A stretch of DNA of 25,000 nucleotides, from the NCBI GenBank assembly GCA_000320545.1, contig ADNK01000694.1:1-25000 (forward strand), in the 5' to 3' direction. Under the pieces are notes generated by a model. That model made no database searches. It saw nothing but the letters and a program-made list of their open reading frames with translations, and was not told the origin of the DNA. Each line of letters opens with the position of its first letter. The first letter of the stretch is position 1. Of the stretch, positions 1 to 11,687 are shown piece by piece. Origin of the DNA: Bigelowiella natans CCMP2755 (Eukaryota; Cercozoa; Chlorarachniophyceae). A program made the position numbers and the translations under genes.

Positions 1-2430
1 ATAGGACGTTGTGGTATAAGCGGCATCACCATCCAGTCCCTGTTGTTGATCCTCAAACATTCGAGCTTATTGTGGAGGCAGACGGTACTATATCATTAAA
101 CTACTGCTACTTACTACTGCACTTGTTGCTTAAATACTTCCTCTCTCTATATCTTTTCTTCTTATTTTTCTTTTTCATGTCCATATGTAAGAGCCCTTCC
201 ATGCACAAGTAAAATGATGAATACAACACATATATTCTTCTATTTACTCAACTACTACTTGGTTTTTGGCATGCAATGCAGAGGGGGTGTCCTCCTCCTC
301 CTCCTCCTCCTCCTCCTCCTCCTCCCCTCCCTCCGGCATGCGGACCCTGAAACTGAGCTTGGAAGATTTGAAGACAAAATTCCCCAAGCACACTGTTACG
401 ACAACACTTCAGTGTGCAGGCAACAGGAGGTTTCAGCAGTCTTATTATTAGTTGCGACATGTTTATAATTGTAATCATGATGATGATGATGATGATGATG
501 ATGACGATGGTGGTGGTGGCCTACTACGCTTTCACTTCATTATTAAAAAAAGAGAGAGGTAGTAGAAGATGACAGTATTGACTAACCAGCCGTAGCAAAC
601 AAGAAAGCAGAACCTCAAAAAAGAGTAAGAGCAGTTTTGTTGGTATGATATTCTCTTGATAGCTTGTTCTCTAGTCTCACAATTGCATACAGCACTTATC
701 CATCCTCATCACGCAAATGTACTGGTTTCCTTCTCTCTCTCTCTTTTATTATTATTATTACTACTACTACTACCTCCTAGATCAGAGTTGAATGCTCTTG
801 GTGAGAAGACGCAAGGGCTATGCTGGACAACTGGGGCCGTAAGCACTGCACAGTGGGCTGGTGCTAAGCTAAGAGACGTCCTCAAAGAAGCAGGTACTAG
901 TTACCATGCACTAGTAATGTAATGTGACGTGACGTAACGTAGCTTTTAGCATCCACAGCAGTAGTAATGCCACCATGATCATCATCATCATCATCATTAT
1001 CATATGAAGTAATACCTCAAAAGACTATTACTGCTGCTACTACTACTCTAACCCTAACAATCTTTCCAGGGATTGACCCTGAAAAGCCTGGGTGCAAGCA
1101 CGTATGGTTCATGGGCCTTGACCCCCCTTATGATGCCTCCATTCCAGTCAAGAAGGCGTTGGATTTATATGGCGATTGCCTGCTCGCATACGAGATGAAT
1201 GGCGACACCCTTCCCCGTGATCATGGGTAGTAATTTGCTTGTAGTGGGATACTAGCTGTAGGTTATCTGTGTAGCTTACTGCTGTTATGCGTGCTCGAGC
1301 AGCATTGCAGTGATAACCTTTCATTATCACGAAGATGCAACACCTAATCTTCTCGCAGTCCAACGTGTTTATGTGTGTACGTATACGTGTACGTGTACGT
1401 GTGTGTGTGTGTGTGTGTACAGATGTGTGTGCGTGCGTGTGCATGTGTGTGGTATTCTGCCCGTCCTCTTCCCCCTCTCCCCCTCTTCCTCCCCCTCCTC
1501 CTCCTCCGCTGCCGCCGCCTCATGTAAGCCTGAATATATGATAATTTCTTATTATTATTACCAAAAGATATCCAATTCGAGCCATCGTTCCTGGTCACGT
1601 GGCTGCTCGCAACGTGAAGTGGGTGAATAGGGTTGTGGCTTCAAATCAAGAATCACATAGCGGCTGGCAAAGAGGAGTGCAGTACAAAGGTAGATTCTTC
1701 TTTCTCCTCCTCTTCTTCTTCTTCTTCTTCTTCTTCTTGTCTTGATATCAATTCCTACATGCGTTTGTAGTAGTGGTAAAAGTAGTAGTTGTAGAAGTAG
1801 CAAGTAGTAGTAGAAGAAGAAGAAGAAGTAGCAGCAGTAGTAGTAAATAGTGAATTAGTGGCACTAGTACTTACTGCTTGCCAGTATCAAGTGAGAATGA
1901 TGAACACTGGCGACCTGCTGACGCCACTGTAGGTTTTTCCTCCAATATCAAGTCCTTTAAAGGAGTCGATCCTTCAAAGGTAGTGTGCAATGTCTATCAA
2001 CAATCATCATCATCATGATCCTTGATATCAGCATCATTTAAGAACAACAACAACAACAATGACAATGCTACAACGTGATTCTTGGTTGGTGCTGACATAA
2101 CACATGACACATGACACATATGATAGGTCGCCTCTGTGCAAGAGCTTCCTGTTCAATCAGCCATATGTGAGCCTCTGCCTAACTCTACTATTTCCGAGGT
2201 ACTACTACTACTACTAGTAGTAGTACTACTACTAGTAGTAAGACTATGTAACTGAGCAACCAACCAACCAACCACCATATGCATTAATAGTAGTATATAT
2301 TCCCATCATCGTTAATCTTCCATACTTCAGAGCCTATAAACAATAAACCCAACAAAAGACGCAATGATTAAGATTTATCGTTATTGTACGTAATGCAATT
2401 GTTTGTTGCTTCCACCCCCCTCTCCCTATG

Positions 2431-2466
<36 letters not shown>

Positions 2467-3175
2467 TATTTGCTGCTTCTCCTTCTTGGCCCCCTGTCTT
2501 CTGTCTTTTATCCCTTCCCTCAATAACAAGGACGAAGAAAGTGTTAACGTGCGCGGATGGGCCTGGAGTGGGGGAGGGCGCGGTATCGTACGCGTCGATG
2601 TTTCGAATGATCAGGGAAAGACCTGGCACACAGCAGAGCTTAACAAATTGAATCAGAAAGAGGTGAAAAATAATAGCGGAGATTCAGAAAGCTTGCTGCA
2701 TATCTCTCTTTTTGCGCTGCTGTTAATTAATAATGCCACAACATTGCTCAAAGCACCTGACGACCCTTCATTGTAAACGACGTATTGGCATCCCATCCAA
2801 GCATATGTTCAAACGCTTTTATTATTATCATCATCATCATCATCATCATCATCATCGTTGGTATGACTACTAACCCATTACTCATCATGATCAGGGGCAA
2901 GAGTGGGCTTGGACGTTGTGGGAAGCAGACATTCCAATTCCGCATGGTGGTGGTGGTGGTGGTAGTAATGGCGACTCCTTCCAGGTTCGGGCTAGTAGCA
3001 GCAATCGAAGCAGCAGCAGCATTAGCAAAAGTGTATCCCCCCCTCTTGTTGTGTTTATGTTAGTTGCTGCGATGAGTCAATAGTCAAGCAGATCGTCGTT
3101 CTTGATTTTTACAGATGTGTGACCGGTTTTGAAGTTTGTGGGGTATATTGCTGTCTGATTTGAACGGCGACGAAA

Positions 3176-3206
<31 letters not shown>

Positions 3207-3307
3207 TTCCTCTTATTCTTTTGATGGAAAGTAGATTTGTGCGCGGGCAATCGATACATCTTACAACTCTCAACCTGGGGACGTAGGGCCTCTCTGGAAC
3301 TTAAGAG

Positions 3308-3344
<37 letters not shown>

Positions 3345-3423
3345 CAGTAAGTAGTAGTAGTCGTCATGATGGCATGTTAATACGAAAGAAAAACATGTCT
3401 GCTGTATCATCATCGCCTTGAGT

Positions 3424-3455
<32 letters not shown>

Positions 3456-3567
3456 TATCATATCATTGATTGAGTCTGCGTCGGTTGTTCATTCATTAGG
3501 CATTTTGAACAACTCCTGGCACCGGATCAATGTCAAAGTAGATAGGGACAACTCTAGAACTAGCTAA
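1..3567 (+). CDS. SUOX: Sulfite oxidase, molybdopterin domain to C-terminus (5' end missing)
   Basis: Sulfite oxidase oxidises sulfite to sulfate at a molybdenum cofactor, the last step of sulfur amino acid breakdown. I see 11 exons: about 5-84, 282-429, 781-893, 1070-1226, 1568-1689, 1933-1979, 2127-2198, 2531-2662, 2895-2984, 3235-3307 and 3500-3567 (TAA stop). All joints keep phase. Family landmarks in order are [20 protein letters not shown] (its Cys is the expected Mo ligand), [41 protein letters not shown], then the dimerisation domain with [27 protein letters not shown] and the C-terminal NSWHRINV. About 366 residues are visible. No haem (cytochrome b5) domain is in view; whether one exists upstream cannot be judged. 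Triplet arrays add a run of about a dozen Ser in exon 2 and six Gly in exon 9. Plant-type versus animal-type sulfite oxidase cannot be decided. The family call is secure. Confidence 0.93.
282..429 (+). other. SUOX: Sulfite oxidase exon with active-site Cys and microsatellite-encoded poly-Ser
   Basis: The acceptor is the AG at 280-281 and the donor is GT at 430-431. A (TCC)n array from about 290 to 326 is read in frame as roughly a dozen serines. It inserts a flexible loop just before the segment [11 protein letters not shown], and the exon then carries TLQCAGNRR with the Mo-ligand cysteine. In known sulfite oxidases this position is a short surface loop, so the array lengthens the loop without breaking the fold. 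That is an inference from the family, not from structure. Confidence 0.85.
1373..1452 (+). repeat. Compound ACGTGT/(TG)n microsatellite
   Basis: It starts as alternating GTACGT and GTGT units and becomes a TG array. It lies inside sulfite oxidase intron 1227-1567. Confidence 0.85.
2199..2242 (+). repeat. Self-complementary TAC/TAG triplet array at a sulfite oxidase donor
   Basis: Directly after exon 7, the GT donor begins an array in which TAC triplets switch to TAG triplets and back. TAC and GTA are complementary, so the array can pair with itself into a hairpin that includes the 5' splice site. Confidence 0.7.
2429..2466 (+). repeat. (TA)n(CA)n microsatellite
   Basis: A TA array passes directly into a CA array inside the intron 2199-2530 of sulfite oxidase. 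Confidence 0.9.
3308..3345 (+). repeat. (GTA)n array whose first unit is the splice donor
   Basis: The exon encoding WNLRG ends at 3307. The intron begins with about 12 tandem GTA units, so the GT of the donor is the first unit of the array. Any of several GT dinucleotides could in principle serve as donor. The others would add GTA codons (Val) or shift frame. Confidence 0.8.
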
Positions 3568-4161
3568 GCTGCGATTCTGGCCAGAGATCGATAGCGGTAT
3601 TTTCTCACCATGATAAATGGAATAATTGCTGAACGGGTACTAGCATTATTGGTAGAGAGTGCTATGCGTTTGAATGTCTGCATAAGTGATGTAGCTGTGT
3701 AGTCCATAAATAACCCTCACTGAGCACACGATCAGTGCTTTCCCAATGCACACTTACTTGCTCATTAACCTGTTGCATGACTTTGGCTGAGAGTAGCTCA
3801 TGCGTTATTACCATATGAGCGCGTTCATTAAAGCTAAGTAAATTTTGAAAAGTCGAGTGTGGTCGCCGCGCGCCGTGCCCGTGCATGAAAATTGCACAAT
3901 GATATGGAAACAACTCTGCAGCAACCTATGCGCTTTGGACCACTGCATAGCGTTACTGATTCGATCTCGTGCTATAAATTTACATAAATCATTTGAAATA
4001 CGTGGGGTAAGTATGATGAGTAGCAGATTATTGCTTCCTTTGGAGTACGCGACGAAGAATCTGGATGTAAGATACTTGCATGCAGCGCACAAAACACGTA
4101 CAATTGAAGTGGCTATGCCTATATGATCTCGAAGTGACACTAATACGATAATCCCACGTGG
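3568..4161. other. Intergenic gap between two convergent genes
   Basis: This stretch lies between the sulfite oxidase stop and the stop of the minus-strand nuclease-ATPase gene. Open frames of about 90-110 residues occur on both strands (3845-4126 plus, 3808-4140 minus), but they overlap each other and show no family motif. I see no RNA gene. The stretch should hold the 3' UTRs of both genes. It is almost free of microsatellites, unlike most other non-coding DNA here. Confidence 0.5.
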
Positions 4162-4780
4162 TCACGGACTAACATATTTTATAAAACTGTCACCTGACAT
4201 CTTATCTATTTGGATATCGATTCCAATATCGATGTCGTCTTTGATGGCGTCAATATGTGTAATGATGATTAGATAGCGATACTGCTGCCGAAGATAATCA
4301 AATATCACACCTACACGACTGAGATTCTCAGAATCTAAGCACCCTGTGTAAAATTAGCATTTATCTTGTCAGAAATGAGTCTAATAGGTCGAAGACATTT
4401 GATCACTTATGTTTAATCTCTTCCAGTAATAAAATAATAACTTCTGTGTCAGTTAACAGCATAGTTCTGAATAGATGTTGTTGAATCATTCTATTCTTAC
4501 GAATGTTATCATTTGTTTCATACCGAATCCCTCGTCTATGGCGACAAAATCAGGTTTGCTCCTCATTGAGAACCAAGATAATGCAATCTGGATAACAAGA
4601 CCGGCTATAAATCGCTCATAACCTGAACCATTGGCGATACTACAGCTGAAGAAAGTAGGTGGAGATGAAGATGATGATAAGGTTGAAACTGGTTCTTTCG
4701 TATTTCCGAAGTTTTCGATGCCCTCTGCTTCTATATTGGGTTGACCATATCGTGTGTGGTGTAGGAAACGCTCATCTCGA
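4162..4780 (-). other. ATPase C-lobe: signature motif and Walker B
   Basis: The exon 4780-4524 holds NGSGYERFIAGLVIQIALS, the ABC signature helix, and DFVAIDEGF, the Walker B strand with catalytic Glu. The intron removes the bases after DEGF, and the last exon continues DSENLSRVGVIFDYLR, then YLIIITHIDAIKD (the switch His) and a C-terminal strand before TGA at 4164-4162. The signature SGYERF and the DEGF Walker B resemble, from memory, phage- and large-DNA-virus-type SbcC proteins more than canonical Rad50. Confidence 0.85.
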
Positions 4781-5940
4781 CTAAATTGAAGAGAAAATAA
4801 AATGTTAGGGATGAACAATCTCATGTTCATAAGATAGCATCGGTGATGATTAAGTTCGGCTAAATACTACGAATTAATACTAACATATTTTAGGGGTAAT
4901 ACCCTATCAAGACGTCAACACCGTCCTTTTGATTTATAAGCTTCAAGGAGAAATCAGATACCGATAACAAAATCATATTGATCTTCTCCTCCAGATAACA
5001 TGGATAACTATTGTTCAGCTAACATTGAGACTATACCTGACAAAATTGTAATAATAAAAAATTACCAAACACTAAATACGATGCAAACAAACGTAGCATT
5101 CCTTGATAATAACGATAAACTATGATTTTTTATAGCATTGTAACTACTTTTAAAATTTCATTTTTGTTATTGTATTATGTCTATGTGCGCACAAACACGC
5201 TTAAGTGTATTATGTTTGAAATTATTTATGTGTCATGTTGTTATTATTGCCAGCAAAGGTTATATCATATTCACCTTTTTTCGATGTTGCCTCGACAATA
5301 GTGGAATAGCTATCAACCAGTAACTCCAAATCATCCATCTGCTTCTTAACCTAAAATTTGACAAAAAATGGCAATGACGACATCACGAATGCCTTCAATG
5401 ACTAATAACATATTTTATGACATATTCATAAATGTAGAATGACCGCCGGAAATAGGTGGCAGTCTTATAGATAGCAAGTCTCTACGTGTTGTAACCCTCA
5501 CAAGACAATAATTGATCGACAAATAAATCTACCGAAGAAAGCTCCTCTTCCTTACTCAAAGTCTGAATCAATAGTATAAAAAAGTGGAGATTTTATTTTT
5601 AGTTCAGATGTAATAATTTCTTTCGACGAATGTTTAATTTGATAATTACCAAAGCTATCTCCACCTCTGCCTTGTTCTTTTTCTCACTGTCATGGGCTAA
5701 ACTTCGTTCTAAGACACTCAGATTTGCACGCAGACATGAAAGATTTTTTTCAATTTCTGTGTTGAACTGCACAGCTTTCAAATGCTCTTTTAGATTATCC
5801 ATCTCATGATGGAGTTGTTTCTGGTCGGAGATGATCTGCAATTTCTCCTCATTAGCTTGTGCTATTGTTGATTCCTCTTCATTAAGGCGGGAAGAGAGCG
5901 ATCGCATCTTAGAGAGACTAACCAAACACAGATAATAATG

Positions 5941-5978
<38 letters not shown>

Positions 5979-6631
5979 AAACACACACACAAACACACAA
6001 ACACACACACACAAACTGATTATCATTATTGCTCACATCAATTGTATAAATATGTAGAAAGCTGTAAAGAGTTAGCTCGCTTGACTTTCTCTAATTCTTC
6101 GCTTTTCTTTTCTGATTTAAAGTTTACCGAATGTGCAGATTTTCAAATTCAGAGTTTACAGATGTTCTGGCTTTGTCTATCTCTTCTTCGACATCTTTTA
6201 TCCTTTGTTTCACTATTTCGTTCTCTCTTCTATCTTTCTCAGCATTCTGTTCTAGGACGAGAGCATGTTCGAGTCTACCAAATCGCAAAAATTACTATGT
6301 TTATTCACAATTCGAATTAAAATAGGCGATATATGCCTATCTGATAATATAACGATTGTACATCTGTTTGATAAACTCCATCGCTTGGAATAAAGTAAAT
6401 ACATGTACAAGAATCAACCAGTTTTCATTCGATTACTTACTGAGAGTGTAGATTTTGTGAAGAGTGGATATCCTTTTGTAATTTTAGCAATTTCATGTTA
6501 AGTGCGTGCATTCGATCGCGATGCACATTTATACTTGACTTCAACGCCCAATATCTGATAATAATTGTTTGTTCTGTTCGTCAGTAGTATATCGGTGGCA
6601 CATTTTGTGCAATACGCTACTAAAATAGAAA

Positions 6632-6710
<79 letters not shown>

Positions 6711-8966
6711 TAATATACATGATACAATAAAGCAGATAAATAGACTTTAAATAATCTATTGGTAGCGATGATTTTTAACAATATTCGTATGGCAATATAG
6801 CTCAACTGTATTTGCAATAGTTACATCATACATCATTTCAAGTTAATTAATCTTCAAATATACTCATATGTAAATATATAAATGCGTATGTATTATATGC
6901 ACTTACGCCAGTGTGAGCAATAAAACGAGATACACCCTAATACATTTGCTACCTCTCAACTTTCTTTTCAGTGTTCTGATCTGTATCATTAAGAGTCCTT
7001 AGCGTCTGTCTGAGAGACTTTGCTTTACTTTCTGCACTATTTAGTCGCATCTGTGCCATCTGGGCGTCGAGAACGAAACTATTATTGGTGCAATACGGGC
7101 AATCTTTATTAAAAGTGTGTGTATCTAGAAGACGCAGCTTTTCTTTTTCAATTTCTATGCGCTCTGATAATGCACTGAGATTGGCCAGCAACCATCTTTC
7201 TCGAACGGAAACCTGCATGTAATTAAAAAATGGTAGAATACAAGAAGCTCAGCTCTTAAAAAATAGTTGCCCAAGTAATACCAGCAATGTCAGTGGCTGC
7301 AGCAGTAAGTAGCAGTAGTGGTAATAGAGATATTAGTTGTTGTAGTAGTAGTTAGTACCGGTGCCCTGCGAGCAAAGCTCATCATTATTCCTGTATGATT
7401 ATTCAACGTGGAGCACGAACGCAAATATAGGAATATTGATCAGACTGATTTGGTTTTTGAGTCGGTATATGTAGATATACTTTTGATTAATAAATAAATA
7501 CCATGAAGATTATCTGCCTCATCCTGCATCTGGTCTAATGTGCTATTGATTTTGAGAATAGCAGGCAAAACTTCTTTGTTTTTCTCCACAATCAATCTGT
7601 TTAATATTTCCTTTTCATTTTTAATCTTTTGCGCTACAGTAGGTACAGCTGAACTAGATGATGTTACTTCTCTGGTTAAGTTTCCGTACAACTGTCGCAG
7701 TTTGTCGTTGAGTATCCGTAAAACTGCTGTCTGATTGGCTAAGAAAACTGTCTTATGCCTATACTCGATTGCAGCTATTTCCTCCTCTTCTACCGAGATT
7801 TGACTCAACTCTTTTCGTATGCTTTCCGCGCTAGACTGACAATTTTTGGATACAACCTCGATTTGTGCCAGCCTGGCATCCAGCACAGCCTTCTGTCGAC
7901 GAAAGCGCTCAACAAAATCTTTTTCATCTCCTATTTCTTCCCCCCCTAGTAGGACTAAATGTGGGGTAACATCTCCTAAAGGGATCAGCTGCTTAAGACC
8001 GGATTCGATTTGATGCCGACACGTATGTAGGGCGCGTTGAGTAATTTGGATGCTGGTGGCAGCTTGTTCAATGGACTTGGTGAGTACTTCATGTTGCTGA
8101 GGAAGATTCATTGAGTGGAGCGATGTAGCCTATATACGAGGCAATAGTAAAATTAATGAAACTTGTTATAACTAATCAGCAATTATTTATGACGCTGTCA
8201 CCAGGACATGATCGTTATATCTTATGGCACATGTGTTATGTTCTTAGGATGTGTTATTGATTAAGATTGCCTTCTTTCTAAGCTCTGCAAGGTGAAATTT
8301 GGCGATCTTAAGTCTATCCCTGGCTTCTTCATTCATCGATTCGAACACATTCAATCGAAGAAGCTCACCGAGATATTGCTTTCGACGGCCCTAATGATTA
8401 ATTATACGTGATATCATGCATGTGCGGGATATTTAGATAGTACTGCATTGGTCTCATAATGATCGTAATAATACGTATGAAATACGTACAGTGTGGTGTC
8501 AAAAAATTGCAGTGTGGATTTTCTGCTGCAGATAAAAAAAACCACGCACCGGGGTAAGATTAAGAAAGAATGAAGCAGCGGACGACTGGAGAACTATATT
8601 TGTTCCAACAAAGTCTTCGTAATTCCCTACCTGGTAATGATATTAATGTGTATAACTATAGATGGAATAATCAAAAAGCTGGAGACAAATAAAATGGAGA
8701 TAATCTATTGAAATCAGTCGCTATAATGAAAGAGAAAGAGCGAGAGGGGTTGGAGAGTCAAATATCACACTGCTACTACTATTTACTACTACTACTACTA
8801 CTCCTACTAATATAAGTACCAGCGATACGATATTGCGGTTCGTTTCGAATCTGTCAACTCCTGATCAATGGTATATTATGGATGGATGTCCACCAATGAG
8901 CAACATATTCATCTGCAATCAACGTAGATTTTGCCATTATTTCTCTCTCTATATCTTTCTCTTACG

Positions 8967-9019
<53 letters not shown>

Positions 9020-9381
9020 ATACATGTGCGTGCGTGCGTGCGTGCGTGCGTGCGTGTGCATGGCGTGTGTATATAATTCTCCTGATGATAACCGCTTAAG
9101 CACGTAATAACGCCGTTTCGATCTTCTCGGTAGAACTCTGCGTCAATTTTTGCAGATTTTGCCGTTCTACATTGAAGAACATCTTTGTTATTATTCTGCA
9201 ACAACATAAATGTATGCACCCCTTCTGCCCGCCCTTTCTCATAATATTCATTTTTTTTTCAATAAGGAATAAGATAAAAACTTGAGTCGTAGTAAGACAT
9301 TGTAGCAATAATGATCGACTTTCAATTTATTTTCATCTGTGAAGGAGTAGTAGTACGTAAGTTGAGAATTAAACTACATAA

Positions 9382-9420
<39 letters not shown>

Positions 9421-11082
9421 CTTTCTTTTCCACCTTTTTCCTCTACGCACGATCGTGTAGGTACTTGCGCCAATTTGAAATTTTAGCTCACATTCGCATT
9501 TATTATGCCTTCTACTCGAATAATAACAAAATGAATTATTATTATTGGTGGTAATTAATGATGATGATATAGCTTTACAATAAGATTATACTAAAGAGAT
9601 CTGATTCTTTTTCTTCTTTTTTGTCGTCGCCATAAGCAACTATTCTTTGCTGAAGAAAGTGATATTGAACTACCGATTCATAATCTCCACACGGTCGCCC
9701 CTTGAATGTCTGACGAATGAGTGAACAGATAGTATTTCATAAATACCACTATGCAATCATTATCATCGTCAACAACAGAAACAACAACAACAGCAACAAC
9801 ATTCATGTGAATAATGTTAACAACACAAAAATGAATGCTATTACATACCTTCCGCAGGAAGAAAGTAAAGAAAATAGATGGTATTTGGTGAATAATCTTA
9901 CTTATATGAGTTTGATTATTATGTAGAAGCAGTAGCTACATGGTGAGAGTGATAATATCTGTCTTCTACCTGTCAAAGAGTGCAAATAGAATCACATCTA
10001 ACACTGCTGATTTGCCTATGTGATTCTGGCCAAGAATGCCAACAACACCCTGCATTCCCTCAAAATCAATATTGTTTCCTCCCCCATAGCAAAACATGTT
10101 TGAAAACTTAAGCGAGACAAGACGCCATTGTGTTGATGATGACGGCGGTGAGGATAGGGGAGATGATGTTTTGCGATGAAGGAGGTTGATGCCACTGCCG
10201 GTAGTAGTAGTAGCCTGATTGTTGTTCTTCCTTTGGATTTCCTCAAAAGCTGTCATTGCTCTGGACAATGCTGCTTCTGTGAAATTGAAGTGATCATGAA
10301 GATAATTCCGCATCAATTTGCGCTGGCCTTCGAGATCATGAAGTTGGTCCGACAAAGAGTAAGAATGCTGTTGTTGTTGATCCATACACATTTGTTACTA
10401 ATGCTGCACGATGATGATGACGATGATGACGACGACGATGATGATGATGATTAGACTCATTGACTAATACTACTCAATTTGCAGCTTATTAAAATCCACA
10501 TACCATGTAATATGCTGGTAACTTGTGGTAGTTTAAGATGGTAATTAGTTTTATTCTTACAGCTACTACTACTACAATTCAGTATATAATCAGTCCTTCT
10601 TATTCACGTATCACAATTGACCTCTGACTTTAGCTGTTTCTCCTGCTGGTTATGGATGCTAAGAACACCTCTATTGTGGTCGTCGTCGTCGTCGTCGTCG
10701 TCGTCGTGTGTATATTGTTCAGGACCACGGATGGTATTATCACCATTGTAATTGTTTTTTTGATGATCTGATTAGTAGTTAGACGGGGGATCATGTAATT
10801 GATGCTCTGATTAGTAGTTAGACGGGGGATCATGTAACTACTATGACTAATGATATTATAAGTAGGACAAATAGTATAGTAGTGATAGTCGTAGTATTAG
10901 TAACAATAGTGGTAGTAGTAGTAGTTGTAGTAATAGTAGCAGTCAATATTTTGGTAATAACATGAGAAAAGCAACATTTAGTTATGTTAATTATTGCAGG
11001 ATGATGATAGTTGATGTCTGGGTAGTAGTAGTGGTAGTGGTAGTGGTAGTGGTAGTACACAGAGTTTCACACATCATATATT

Positions 11083-11152
<70 letters not shown>

Positions 11153-11220
11153 TTCCAAGCAAACACACACTCATATTCATAGTACTACATATTATTCCAT
11201 ATATAAATATTCTGAGCATA

Positions 11221-11252
<32 letters not shown>

Positions 11253-11644
11253 TACTACTGCATGTTGTATATAAGTTGTACCACCCGGTGAATAATAAGC
11301 TTGTTCTTGTGTTGTGCTGTGATCTACTGCTGCTGGTTCCAAAGTAGACCGGTGGCGAATGGTGTATTCAAGAATATTAATATGATGATTATTTTCCAAA
11401 TCCTCTAAGACCTTTTCGGTATTATGTTGGTTATTAGTCAGGTGATGATGATGATGATGATGATGATAATGATGATGCAGAGGAGGAGGAGGAGGAGGAT
11501 AAAAATGATAAGTGTAAGAAAAGAGCAAGAGGAGAATCGAACAAATTGGCACTATTTATGAGCGCTTATATTTCAACTCTCACTCTCTCTTTCTCTTTCT
11601 CTCTTTTTCCACATACACTTAAACACACACACACACACACACAG

Positions 11645-11687
<43 letters not shown>

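Noticed and set aside
477-512. Regularly spaced short repeats that could suggest a CRISPR array
   Set aside because: They are uninterrupted trinucleotide microsatellites without spacers, in a eukaryotic intron.
1046-1057. Interstitial telomere-like CTAACCCTAAC
   Set aside because: Fewer than two units, and it sits a few bases before an acceptor where a CTAAC branch point is expected.
3808-4140. Overlapping open frames on both strands downstream of sulfite oxidase
   Set aside because: They are antisense to each other, have no motif, and lie where two 3' UTRs converge.
4486-8111. Several separate minus-strand proteins of 80-220 residues
   Set aside because: Each is bounded by splice sites in matching phase and carries a successive part of one Rad50-like ATPase, so they are exons of a single gene.
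10962-11291. Plus-strand open frame of 109 residues with Val, Tyr-Ile and Leu runs
   Set aside because: It is a translation of GTA, AC/AT and TAC arrays inside an intron of the minus-strand gene.
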